Shown: one piece after another, positions 16,072-23,921 of the stretch | Layout of the letters: the number at the start of each line of letters is the position of its first letter | Position numbering within the stretch: position 1 is the stretch's first letter | Origin: an uncultured Desulfobacterium sp. | GTDB lineage: Bacteria > Desulfobacterota > Desulfobacteria > Desulfobacterales > Desulfobacteraceae | Length of the DNA stretch: 35,021 nucleotides | Direction: 5' to 3' | NCBI GenBank assembly: GCA_937124525.1 | Contig: CAKZLA010000497.1 | Location: 1 to 35,021 of the forward strand | Notes under the pieces: model-generated | What the model saw: the letters and a program-made list of their open reading frames with translations, nothing else | The model's database searches: none | Told to the model about the DNA's origin: nothing | Translations under genes and position numbers: made by a program

Positions 16072-17142
16072 TTACTGAAGTAATCCGGTCTCCTTCTCAG
16101 CCTTATTAATCGCCTTGAAAAGCTTGTCAATCCACACTTTATCGACCTTGCCCTCCAGTGTTTTTAACACCGGTCCCTGAACTTTTTCCCTGAATTGTGC
16201 AAATTCAGCCGGTGTGGGATTGTAGATAGAGACACCTGCCTTGGAAATGAGTTTCAGGTCCAGATTCTCTTTGGCTGTAACAACACCCAGCAAGGCCAGC
16301 TCGGCCTGACGGGCGGCGTATTTAACGATCTCCTGATCTGTGGGTGTCAACTCACTGAAAAATTTATCATTAATGACCACCACGGCAATGTTGAGCAGAT
16401 GATTGTCCAGGGTGTAGTACTTCTGGACTTCGTAGAGCTTGGCCATGACTATGGAGTACGGAGGGTTCTCCTCGCCGTCAACAACTCCGGTCTGAAGCGC
16501 TGAGTAAAGCTCTTCCCAGGGAATGGGTGTGGGATTGGCTCCCAGCTCCTTAACCATGGTCATGTGAATGGGAACCTGCATGGTCCTTATTCGCAGCCCT
16601 TTCATGTCCTCAGGTGTTCGGATGGGCCGTACGCTATTGCTGAAATTACGGAAGGCCGTGGGCAACCAGGAGATAACGCGCATTTTGCTCTTCTTAGCGA
16701 TAAAATCACTCAGCTCGCCACCAAATTCACCGTTAAGCACCGTCCGCCCTATTTCTGTGTTTTGAAAGGTATAGGGAATGGCCAGCACCTGGATGTTGGG
16801 GTCGTAGGAAGCCAGCAGATCCACTGTCATACCGGCGGTGACCTGCATGGTTCCCCGGGCAGTCTGCTCCATCTGGGACCGTAGATCCCCTAACTGGGAA
16901 TTGGGGAAAATCTGAACTTCGATACGTCCGCCGGTTCGGCCTTCAACAATTGATTTAAAAGTTTCAGTATAGGCGAAATAGGGACTTTCAACGATGCCGA
17001 TGTGGGTATCGCAGTGGCCTAATTTGATGACTTTTTCGGGCTTGGCAAATGCTTGACTGCACAAACCCCCGGTCAGTAACAGGGCCGTTGTAGTAATGGT
17101 AATCAAGATTGAGGGATTGAAAAAGGTTAGGATTCTTTTCAT
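16072..17142 (-). CDS. dctP: TRAP transporter periplasmic binding protein, DctP type
   Basis: 356 residues. A signal peptide (about 1-33, ending ..LCSQAFA) is followed by the DctP fold: KVIKLGHCDTHIGIVESPYF, FPNSQLGDLRSQMEQTARGT, the ligand-binding Arg segment GLRIRTMQV, and GVVDGEENP. An AAAGGAAT site eight bases upstream fixes the start. It captures an organic acid (DctP ligands usually have a carboxylate bound by that Arg). The ligand is not determined; co-location with a 2-hydroxyacid dehydrogenase and amino acid-type dehydrogenases suggests a hydroxy or amino acid. Confidence 0.94.
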   Translation of the reverse strand: MKRILTFFNPSILITITTTALLLTGGLCSQAFAKPEKVIKLGHCDTHIGIVESPYFAYTETFKSIVEGRTGGRIEVQIFPNSQLGDLRSQMEQTARGTMQVTAGMTVDLLASYDPNIQVLAIPYTFQNTEIGRTVLNGEFGGELSDFIAKKSKMRVISWLPTAFRNFSNSVRPIRTPEDMKGLRIRTMQVPIHMTMVKELGANPTPIPWEELYSALQTGVVDGEENPPYSIVMAKLYEVQKYYTLDNHLLNIAVVVINDKFFSELTPTDQEIVKYAARQAELALLGVVTAKENLDLKLISKAGVSIYNPTPAEFAQFREKVQGPVLKTLEGKVDKVWIDKLFKAINKAEKETGLLQ

Positions 17143-17234
17143 GCTACAATTCCTTTCATATGTAAAAATTAAGTTAATTTCGGACGACTCCCCTTATGGA
17201 TGCCTCCTGTTGTTAAATTTGCTTGCAGTTTACG

Positions 17235-17357
17235 GCTACCCACTTAAGCCGGGATATTTTCAAGGCTTTTCATGTGGATAACCAGTCTTGCCCCCCCTAA
17301 ACGTCAGGCTGCCAAGACGCTTGATTTTAAAGGCTGTCCTGCCTTAAATGGGTAGCC
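17235..17357. repeat. Inverted GGCTACCCA repeats upstream of dctP
   Basis: Copies at 17235-17250 and, inverted, 17342-17357 match at 14 of 16 positions. A further direct relative, CCGGGCTACCCA, lies in the dctQ-dctM gap at 15409-15420. The 240-base gap between the QueG-like gene and dctP holds no gene. The repeats may be regulator sites or mRNA structure. Confidence 0.4.
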
Positions 17358-17382
17358 CGGTTTACGTATCCGCCATGGCAAA

Positions 17383-18168
17383 CTATGCCCCACTGAGGCG
17401 TTGCATGTCCCGGTGCAAATAGGTGTCCAGATCGGTGATGATGGCGCAGGGACCGATGGCACATTTTCCGCACCCGCGTTCCAGCTCAGGATCTCTCTTG
17501 TTTTGCTGGTGGGCCCAGCATCGTTGTTTGTCAAGGCCGTCAACGGTCAGGGCTCCCACCGGGCAGTTGAGAACGCATCGCCGACATGTTCCGTTTCTGA
17601 AATAGAGACAATACTCTTCATCCGGACGACGGGTTGGGGTAATATGTGCAGAGATAACCATGCTGCAAAATCGACCAGCCACACCTGCCGGTGTGATCAG
17701 CATTTTATGAAGACCGAATTTGCCCAGACCCGCAATATAGGCCATACTTTTATGGGACCACACAGCCGTCAGATCACGGGGGTTGAAATTATCCGTAGGC
17801 CTTTGTTCCACTGCCTTGATACCCCATGTGGTCATCTGCCGTTTCAGCTCGGCACTGATGGTTTCGATCAGGTCATTGGTTTCCACATAGGCCTGGGACC
17901 AAACCGGTTCAACATAGGCCCATCGCCGACTTGCCTTGACCACATCACGGTCAAAGGGCAGAAAAAAGACCACAATGGTCTGCGCTTCGGGTAGCAGATC
18001 CGTTGGATGAAGATGATGAGACCCCACTTTTGTCTTTAATGTGCCAAGAATCGGATCGTGTGCTGATGCGAATCCTACCAGTGGAGCCCTGAGCGAGGTT
18101 TTAACCTCTGCCGCCGCCACCATTCCTTGGATTAGATCAATAATTTTACTTCTCAGTGAATTGTCCAT
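17383..18168 (-). CDS. QueG-like 4Fe-4S protein (epoxyqueuosine reductase family)
   Basis: 261 residues from ATG 18168. The longer frame to 18219 adds an AT-rich, non-family N-terminus, and a GGAT precedes 18168. The body has the QueG/reductive-dehalogenase-type blocks AYIAGLGKFGLHKMLITP and AGRFCSMVIS, then cysteines C187, C195, C198, C202, C217, C233, C236 and C241 (CRRCVLNCPVGALT and GCGKCAIGPC), enough for two clusters. It is shorter than true QueG and lacks its C-terminal HEAT-like part, so tRNA modification is unlikely. It is upstream of and on the same strand as the TRAP genes, suggesting a redox role in the same catabolic set. Confidence 0.8.
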   Translation of the reverse strand: MDNSLRSKIIDLIQGMVAAAEVKTSLRAPLVGFASAHDPILGTLKTKVGSHHLHPTDLLPEAQTIVVFFLPFDRDVVKASRRWAYVEPVWSQAYVETNDLIETISAELKRQMTTWGIKAVEQRPTDNFNPRDLTAVWSHKSMAYIAGLGKFGLHKMLITPAGVAGRFCSMVISAHITPTRRPDEEYCLYFRNGTCRRCVLNCPVGALTVDGLDKQRCWAHQQNKRDPELERGCGKCAIGPCAIITDLDTYLHRDMQRLSGA

Positions 18169-18494
18169 TTTTATCCAAAAATATTTTGTCCCAAAATTAT
18201 AAATTATCAGAATTGTCATAATGTAGCTCTATGTAGGTCTTGTGCCCACATGACAAGTGGTCTAAAGATTTCACATAGTCTGTTTCTGATCTCGTATAGC
18301 TTTTAGCTTATTGCCTACAAGCATTGTTTGCCAGCTTTTCAATCTCGAACTTAGACATCAGGTACGTGGAAATCAAATACGTGCAATATCAATACCATTT
18401 GCCAAAAAAAATGTTTTAACCTTGCATTGAGCGCCTGCGCCGAATCTGACGTCTGTATCCCCGCCCATGTATGATTCATATTTGTTTGCTTATT

Positions 18495-18587
18495 TTGTAG
18501 TATTACAATTTTGGCAAGAATTCGATTCAGAGTTGAATCGATTTGTTTGTCAAATGGCTTGATTTGTATTATGGTATCGTAATACAA
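18495..18587. promoter_or_regulatory. Cluster of three perfect dyads before the sigma-54 activator gene
   Basis: Within the 453-base gene-free gap 18169-18621 there are three stacked perfect palindromes: TTGTA-N4-TACAA (18495-18508), TCGATTC-N6-GAATCGA (18522-18541) and TTGTATTA-N8-TAATACAA (18564-18587). The last ends 34 bases before the activator's start. Two share the TTGTA half-site. They look like operator sites for the divergent promoters. The rest of the gap shows nothing I can name. Confidence 0.5.
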
Positions 18588-18621
18588 TAATTTTCTGAAT
18601 GCTTAACCAAGGGAGAGATTG

Positions 18622-20400
18622 ATGGTGGTAATGCTTAAAAACGATGATTTGAATTTCCAGCCGATTCTTGAGTCCATGAATTGCGGGGTCATCGTCACCG
18701 ACGCAGAAGGTCGCATCCAATGGATGAACCGCCGTGTAAAGAATATTCTCAAACCTTTCGGCCAATTCAATCCGGGGGACATTGTCGACAGCTGCCTGCC
18801 GTTGATCGGTAAGCTTGTGAAGCATTGTCTGGAAAGCGGCGAACCGCAAATAGAAAAAAGGCAATTTGAAGGACAGCATGCTGATATCAGGCTCCAAGTG
18901 ACCTGCATGAAAATCGATGGAAAGGTTACCGGCGCGGTACTTAATATAGACGAAGTCGAGCGCATGGAAGAAACCTCCAGACAATTAGACGCTTACAAAC
19001 GGTTGAACCAGCAGTTGAGCGCCATAGTGGATAATAGTTCTGACGGCATCTGGGTCTGCGACGGTAATGGCACAGTTATCACCGTCAACAAGGCCTCAGA
19101 GAGACTTAACGGTATCCGGGCCGAAGAGGTGGTCGGACAAAACGTGTCAATCATGGAAAAGAGAGGAATTGTCGATCGAAACGTGACTCCCGAGGTTATC
19201 AAAACAGGCCGGAAAATCAGTGTCCTTCAGCATATTAAACGTACGAAAAAATATGTACTGATGACATCAACCCCGGTGTTTGACGAGAGTGGAAATATCT
19301 CCATGGTCGTCAGTAACGGAAGAGATATGACCTATTTGAATGCGCTTAATGAAGAGTTGGAGCGGACCCGTATGAAGGCAAAAAAGTTGGAGGACCGACT
19401 TGCCGAGATCGATATGCTGCAGCTCAAAGACCAGGAAATCGTGGCTGATAACGACAAGATGATTCAGGTCCTGCACATCGCGTTTAAGCTGGCCAAGATG
19501 GATGCCTCCAATATCCTGATTCTTGGGGAGTCCGGGGTTGGTAAAGGAATGCTTGCCAAATTTATCCACAAAAACAGCAACCGTTCCAAAAAGTCATTCA
19601 TCCAAATTAACTGTGCTGCGCTTCCCGAGACCCTGCTGGAAGCCGAACTGTTCGGCTACGAACGCGGGGCCTTTACCGGTGCCCGACAACAGGGGAAAGC
19701 AGGTCTACTGGAGCTGGCCAATGAAGGTGTGTTGTTTCTCGATGAAATCGGTGATATGCCCATCTCAGTCCAGGCAAAACTGTTAAAATATCTTGACGAT
19801 CATATGGTCAGGCGTGTAGGCGGTACCCAAACCCACCGGGTTGACTGTCTTATTGTTGCCGCTACCAACCACGACCTGAAAACGAAAGTTGAAGAAAAGT
19901 CTTTCCGGGGGGATTTATACTACCGCCTGAACAGCTTTATTATTAATATTCCACCATTACGTGAAAGGCCGGAAGACATTCTTACGCTGGCAGACAACTT
20001 TCTGAAAAAATACAACAAGGAATTTAACCTTAACAGGCACCTTTCCTACAGCAGCCTCAAGTTTCTCCAATCCCATCCCTTTGAAGGAAATGTCCGCGAA
20101 CTACAGAACTTAATTCGCCGTTTAGTCGTGATGGGAGAGGACGATGAACCCCAGGGAGCCCTTCACGAAGACAACAGCGAGTCGCAGTCCCCCGGCATCC
20201 TGTTGCCGGGGAAGGTGGGGAACGACACTGAAGCAGTCCATGGCCTGACCGCGCAATTGGAAGCGGTGGAAAGGGAAATCCTGCATCGGGCATCTTCACT
20301 TTTTTCCTCCACGCGTAAAATAGCGACACATCTGGAGGTCAGTCAGCCCACAATTGTCAGAAGATTAAAAAAATACGGATTGAGTCCAAAAAACAACTGA
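18622..20400 (+). CDS. PAS-PAS sigma-54-dependent transcriptional activator
   Basis: 592 residues. Two PAS-type sensor regions (about 8-115 and 131-240), a short coiled linker (about 241-275), then a full AAA+ domain: Walker A GESGVGKG (302-309), the sigma-54 contact loop GAFTGA (349-354), Walker B LFLDEIGD (371-378) and arginine finger region RGDLYYRL (429-436). The C-terminal helix-turn-helix (about 564-585, STRKIATHLEVSQPTIVRRL) is of the TyrR/Fis kind. All parts for activation are intact. There is no receiver domain, so it probably senses a small molecule directly. ATG 18622 is chosen from the GGGAG six bases upstream; TTG 18619 and ATG 18631 are alternatives. It sits between the TRAP operon and the dehydrogenase genes and probably controls both. 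Confidence 0.93.
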   Translation: MVVMLKNDDLNFQPILESMNCGVIVTDAEGRIQWMNRRVKNILKPFGQFNPGDIVDSCLPLIGKLVKHCLESGEPQIEKRQFEGQHADIRLQVTCMKIDGKVTGAVLNIDEVERMEETSRQLDAYKRLNQQLSAIVDNSSDGIWVCDGNGTVITVNKASERLNGIRAEEVVGQNVSIMEKRGIVDRNVTPEVIKTGRKISVLQHIKRTKKYVLMTSTPVFDESGNISMVVSNGRDMTYLNALNEELERTRMKAKKLEDRLAEIDMLQLKDQEIVADNDKMIQVLHIAFKLAKMDASNILILGESGVGKGMLAKFIHKNSNRSKKSFIQINCAALPETLLEAELFGYERGAFTGARQQGKAGLLELANEGVLFLDEIGDMPISVQAKLLKYLDDHMVRRVGGTQTHRVDCLIVAATNHDLKTKVEEKSFRGDLYYRLNSFIINIPPLRERPEDILTLADNFLKKYNKEFNLNRHLSYSSLKFLQSHPFEGNVRELQNLIRRLVVMGEDDEPQGALHEDNSESQSPGILLPGKVGNDTEAVHGLTAQLEAVEREILHRASSLFSSTRKIATHLEVSQPTIVRRLKKYGLSPKNN

Positions 20401-20626
20401 TTCATATTTGTATCGATTTAATCCCTCCATTGTAATTGTCAACGAAGCAGATTCCTTAATTCGACGTAAGGCATACCTCATATATAGAGTTCCATCTGCC
20501 GTCCATTTCGGACAGCACCAGTCGTTGAACAAGAACACACCCGCAGCCTACGGATCTGTTATTCTCTCTACTGGCGCCTATTTCCAAGGGCCTGAACAAA
20601 TTTTCTCTGACATTACAAATGTTGGG

Positions 20627-20644
20627 GATATTCTCATCAATATC
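20627..20644. promoter_or_regulatory. Dyad GATATT-N6-AATATC, possible activator site
   Basis: Perfect 6-base arms about 60-80 bases upstream of the sigma-54 promoter, in the usual range for an activator site. It is not the same motif as the dyads before the activator gene, so the assignment is weak. Confidence 0.25.
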
Positions 20645-20703
20645 ATATTCAAACAATAAAAATGTTTTTTATCTTACTAAGGGTTAGTGCTGTTTGCCAT
20701 GTC

Positions 20704-20719
20704 TGGCATACCAGTTGCA
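20704..20719 (+). promoter_or_regulatory. Sigma-54 (-24/-12) promoter
   Basis: TGGCAT (20704-20709), five bases, then TTGCA (20715-20719), close to the consensus TGGCAC-N5-TTGC with the invariant GG and GC at the right spacing. Transcription would start near 20730, giving a leader of about 90 bases before the dehydrogenase ATG at 20823. The rest of the 20401-20822 gap has no supported gene. Confidence 0.75.
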
Positions 20720-20822
20720 ATGGCTGAATTCCCGTAGCGCTGCGGAATGGATACCCGTAGCAAAAGGATGAATAACCGAAGTATAAAACTGAATATTAGT
20801 TTCAATTAAAAGGAGTCTACTT

Positions 20823-22007
20823 ATGAAAATAGCTGTTGTTGGCGGTGCCGGAAGGCAAGCCCTGGGAGCTGTTTATGATTTTGCAGAAGATGAATCCGTG
20901 GAAAAACTGCTGTTGATAGATGCCCTGCCCGAGGCCCTGGAAGCACGCGTCAAACTGGTGCACGCCGAAAAGGTCGAGGCCAGGGTCATTGATGTTTTGG
21001 ACACCAAGGCCCTGTCCGAAGCCCTAAAGGATTATGATGCCTGCATCAACTGCTCAACCCACAAATTAAACCTGGCGGTCATGGATGCCTGTATCGCATC
21101 TCGCACCAACTACACCGACCTTGGAGGCCTTTACCACTGGGCCAAAGAGCAGCTGACCAGGCACGAGGAGTTCAAAAAGGCCGGTATTACAGGAATAGTG
21201 GGTTCGGGCGTGGCTCCCGGCATGGTTAATGTGATGGCCAAATACGCCGCCGACCGCCTTGATACAGTGGAGACGGTGAAAATTTATTCCGGTATTGTTA
21301 ACCGCCTGATCAAAGGAAACAAGATTGTGCCTCAATATTCTCTGGACACAATCCTGGACGAATTCACAATCAATAATTTTGAATTCAAAGATGGTGAGAT
21401 GCTGGAACTTCCGGCTTTTTCCGGTGGAGAAGAAATTGATTTTGCCGACCCGGTCGGCCGCCAGACCGTTTACAACGTGATTCACTCAGAAGTGGCAACC
21501 ATTCCGCTGGCCTTTGCCGACAAAGGGATCAAGAATGTGAGTTTTCGTCTGGCCCTGCCCAAACTTTTCGAAGAGAAACTGCGCTTTCTGCTGGACATCG
21601 GTTTTGGTTCCACCTCCCCCATCAATGTCAAGGGCAACCCGGTGATTCCCCGTGACGTGCTTATCTCCATGGTTGAAAAACCAGTTGAATACTTGGATCG
21701 CTCAGAGCCTCAGACCCATGACGATCATAAAGATATCCGAGTAATCGTCGTCGGTGAAAAAGATGGCCGTCGACTGACTTATCAGGTTGAAACCATTCTT
21801 CATCCCTATCCCAAATGGAACATGGCCTGTGGCCCCTTTACCGTTGGGTATCCCGGTGCCGTGACTACGCGTCTCTTGGGTGGAGGTAAGATAAAGGAAA
21901 AAGGGTTCTTCTCCGGTGAGTCGGTCATTGATCCCCAGATGTATTTCGATGAACTGGCCAAGCGGGACATCAAATTTTTCGTCCAAGTGAGCCATGATCT
22001 GAACTGA
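20823..22007 (+). CDS. Saccharopine dehydrogenase-family enzyme, probable L-lysine 6-dehydrogenase-like
   Basis: 394 residues. An N-terminal Rossmann part (KIAVVGGAGRQALGAVYDF, residues 2-20) is followed by TNYTDLGGLYHWAKEQL, a GIVGSGVAPGMVNVMAKYAA block and a C-terminal DIRVIVVGEKDGRRLTYQ. This matches the layout of Geobacillus-type lysine 6-dehydrogenase (about 385 residues, DLGG.., GVAPGM.N.L..YGA) more than true saccharopine dehydrogenase. Such an enzyme deaminates lysine with NAD to allysine, which cyclises to piperideine carboxylate. Substrate assignment is inferred; other omega-amino acids are possible. AAAGGAG lies eight bases before the ATG. Downstream of a sigma-54 promoter and followed by an aldehyde dehydrogenase that could take the semialdehyde. 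Confidence 0.8.
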   Translation: MKIAVVGGAGRQALGAVYDFAEDESVEKLLLIDALPEALEARVKLVHAEKVEARVIDVLDTKALSEALKDYDACINCSTHKLNLAVMDACIASRTNYTDLGGLYHWAKEQLTRHEEFKKAGITGIVGSGVAPGMVNVMAKYAADRLDTVETVKIYSGIVNRLIKGNKIVPQYSLDTILDEFTINNFEFKDGEMLELPAFSGGEEIDFADPVGRQTVYNVIHSEVATIPLAFADKGIKNVSFRLALPKLFEEKLRFLLDIGFGSTSPINVKGNPVIPRDVLISMVEKPVEYLDRSEPQTHDDHKDIRVIVVGEKDGRRLTYQVETILHPYPKWNMACGPFTVGYPGAVTTRLLGGGKIKEKGFFSGESVIDPQMYFDELAKRDIKFFVQVSHDLN

Positions 22008-22032
22008 CAGATGGTTTAAAACAGAAGCCAGC

Positions 22033-22106
22033 TCGTGGACGGAACCTGCTCCTCCATTCGGAGGCCCGCTTTACGGATGCAGGCCTTTTTTACGGGTCGT
22101 CCACGA
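22033..22106. repeat. Three-tier nested palindrome between the two dehydrogenase genes
   Basis: Outer arms TCGTGGACG (22033-22041) and CGTCCACGA (22098-22106) pair perfectly; inside them CCTGC (22045-22049) pairs with GCAGG (22079-22083), and inside that CCTCC (22051-22055) pairs with GGAGG (22060-22064). It lies 26 bases after the first gene's stop. It could be an attenuating or processing structure in the mRNA, or a small palindromic mobile element. Confidence 0.6.
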
Positions 22107-22165
22107 CTTCGGCATACAATGCCGGGCTATACCTGGCCCCCTTATGTCAAGGAATAGTCTTTACC

Positions 22166-22182
22166 AAGGAGGTGACACCTCC
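22166..22182 (+). promoter_or_regulatory. Perfect palindrome containing a full-length Shine-Dalgarno sequence
   Basis: AAGGAGGTGA (22166-22175) is an exact complement of the usual 16S rRNA 3' end, and GGAGGTG-A-CACCTCC (22168-22182) is a perfect palindrome. It is about 37 bases before the aldehyde dehydrogenase ATG, too far to be its direct ribosome site. A GGAG closer in (22197-22200) may serve instead. Possible regulatory leader element. Confidence 0.4.
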
Positions 22183-22212
22183 CCAAAAAGAAGATAGGAG
22201 TAAAAAAAGTAG

Positions 22213-23670
22213 ATGCTTAAACTGAAAGATAAACGTCTTTTGAAAACCGAAAGCTATGTTGACGGGCAATGGATCAACAGCGACGACAACAGTTTGATTG
22301 ATGTTGACGACCCGGCCACCGGCACCGTCATTACCAGGGTGTCCAAATGCGGGACTGCGGAAACCCGCAGGGCCATTGATGCGGCAAGCGCCGCCTTAAG
22401 CCGTTGGCAAAAATACACCGCCCTCCAGAAGGCTGATTTTCTGATGGCTTGGTACGATCAGGTTATGGAGAATCTGGATGATCTGGCTCAACTGCTTACG
22501 GCCGAGCAGGGCAAGCCCCTTGCCGAGGCAGCCGGTGAAATTCGATACGGGGCCAGCTATATCCGCTGGTTTGCAGAAGAGGCCCGCCGTATTTACGGGG
22601 ATACCATTCCCGGGCCCACCAAAGACAAACGCATTGTCTGTATAAAGCAGCCAGTGGGTGTGGTGGCCTGTATCACTCCGTGGAACTTTCCCAATGCCAT
22701 GCTCACCCGGAAGATAGCTCCGGCCCTGGCTGCCGGATGCACCGTGGTCTGCAAACCTGCCACAGCTACCCCGTTGTCGGCCCTTGCCCTGGCCGAACTG
22801 GCTGACCGGGCTGGCATTCCTACAGGAGTCATTAATGTGGTGGTCGGTGCCACCCGTGCCATCGGGGACGAGCTGACCGCCAATCCACTGGTGCGCAAAC
22901 TGACCTTTACCGGTTCCACAAAGGTGGGGGCCAAGCTAATCCAGGCTTGTGCCCCAACGGTCAAGAAGACCTCCATGGAGCTGGGTGGCAATGCCCCATT
23001 TATTGTATTTGACGATGCCGACCTTGACGCGGCAGTGGCAGGTGCCATAGCCAGCAAATACCGCAATGCAGGCCAGACCTGTGTCTGCGCCAACCGAATC
23101 ATGGTCCAGTCCGGGAGGTATAATGAATTTGTGGAAAAACTGGCCGCAGCGGTACAACAGATGAAAATGGGGCCGGGAACCCAGGCAGGGGTGATCATCG
23201 GCCCCATGATCACGGCCAGTGCCGTGGCTGACGTGGAAGCCATGGTGGCAGATGCCATGGAAAAAGGGGCAACGGCGGTGCTGGGTGGAAAGCGTTCCGG
23301 CCTGGGGGATCATTTTTACGAACCCACTATTCTCACAAATGTTACCCAGGACATGAAAGTCTGCAAAGAGGAGATTTTTGGCCCTGTGGCCCCCATCTTG
23401 AAATTTGATACCGAAAAAGAGGCCATTGCCATGGCCAATGACACGGAGTTCGGCCTGGCCAGTTATTTCTACGCCCGGGACATCGGCCGAATCTGGCGGG
23501 TAGCCGAAGCCCTGGAATACGGCATCGTGGGCATCAACGAGGGAATTGTCTCCAATGAATCTGCCCCCTTCGGCGGCATAAAAGCATCGGGAAACGGCCG
23601 GGAAGGCTCCAAATACGGCCTGGATGATTACCTTGAAATCAAGTACCTGTGCATGGGGGGCATTAAATAG
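22213..23670 (+). CDS. NAD(P)-dependent aldehyde (semialdehyde) dehydrogenase
   Basis: 485 residues, full-length ALDH superfamily of the succinate-semialdehyde dehydrogenase (GabD) kind. Catalytic N158 (TPWNFP), E257 (MELGGNAPF) and C290 (NAGQTCVCANR), with cofactor motif FTGSTKVG. It oxidises an aldehyde to the acid. Next to a lysine 6-dehydrogenase-like gene on the same strand, the likely substrate is allysine (2-aminoadipate semialdehyde), which would give 2-aminoadipate; this is inference, and glutarate or succinate semialdehyde are alternatives. A weak GGAG lies 12 bases before the ATG; the 205-base upstream gap carries two palindromic structures. Confidence 0.92.
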   Translation: MLKLKDKRLLKTESYVDGQWINSDDNSLIDVDDPATGTVITRVSKCGTAETRRAIDAASAALSRWQKYTALQKADFLMAWYDQVMENLDDLAQLLTAEQGKPLAEAAGEIRYGASYIRWFAEEARRIYGDTIPGPTKDKRIVCIKQPVGVVACITPWNFPNAMLTRKIAPALAAGCTVVCKPATATPLSALALAELADRAGIPTGVINVVVGATRAIGDELTANPLVRKLTFTGSTKVGAKLIQACAPTVKKTSMELGGNAPFIVFDDADLDAAVAGAIASKYRNAGQTCVCANRIMVQSGRYNEFVEKLAAAVQQMKMGPGTQAGVIIGPMITASAVADVEAMVADAMEKGATAVLGGKRSGLGDHFYEPTILTNVTQDMKVCKEEIFGPVAPILKFDTEKEAIAMANDTEFGLASYFYARDIGRIWRVAEALEYGIVGINEGIVSNESAPFGGIKASGNGREGSKYGLDDYLEIKYLCMGGIK

Positions 23671-23683
23671 TTTGCCGCCATGC

Positions 23684-23873
23684 CGGATAACTTGGTCAGC
23701 AGACGACGATGAATATGCAGGCCTGTGTGCAGAAGTTCCCAAGTTTAAGCTGGCTGGCTGAAGAGCCTGAATCTGCTTTAAAAGGTATCCGAAATTTAGT
23801 TGCCGATGTAGTAAAAGAGACGGCAGAAAGCAAAGAAAAACTTCCTGAACCCCTCGCCAGCAAAAATGGATGA
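23684..23873 (+). pseudogene. hicB: HicB-type antitoxin relic
   Basis: Two frames joined at one extra base (G at 23735) read ITWSADDDEYAGLCAE then FPSLSWLAEEPESALKGIRN and LVADVVKETAESKEKLPEPL, stopping at TGA 23871. This is the N-terminal domain of HicB-family antitoxins that end in an Arc/CopG-like DNA-binding part, which is missing here. No start codon in frame and no hicA toxin nearby. It lies 13 bases after the aldehyde dehydrogenase. Confidence 0.8.
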
Positions 23874-23887
23874 AGAAGATTCTCGGC

Positions 23888-23921
23888 ATCGAATAAGAGA
23901 GGTTGTTCGCTCTTATTCGAT
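23888..23921. terminator. Convergent terminator hairpin
   Basis: Perfect 12-bp arms ATCGAATAAGAG (23888-23899) and CTCTTATTCGAT (23910-23921) with a 10-base loop, between the plus-strand aldehyde dehydrogenase/hicB relic and the minus-strand amine oxidase. The oxidase stop codon lies inside the right arm. U-runs are poor on both sides, so it may need Rho or act as a stabilising hairpin. Confidence 0.65.

Noticed and set aside
16860..17382. Sigma-54 promoter for the TRAP operon on the minus strand
   Set aside because: TGGCA-like and TGCA-like pieces exist but never with the correct spacing; I cannot place the promoter.
20408..20659. 83-residue plus-strand frame after the activator
   Set aside because: No ribosome site, no family resemblance, and it lies in the upstream region of the sigma-54 promoter.
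22033..22106. Terminator for the lysine-dehydrogenase-like gene
   Set aside because: The T run (22085-22091) is inside the outer stem rather than after it, so it does not fit a standard intrinsic terminator.
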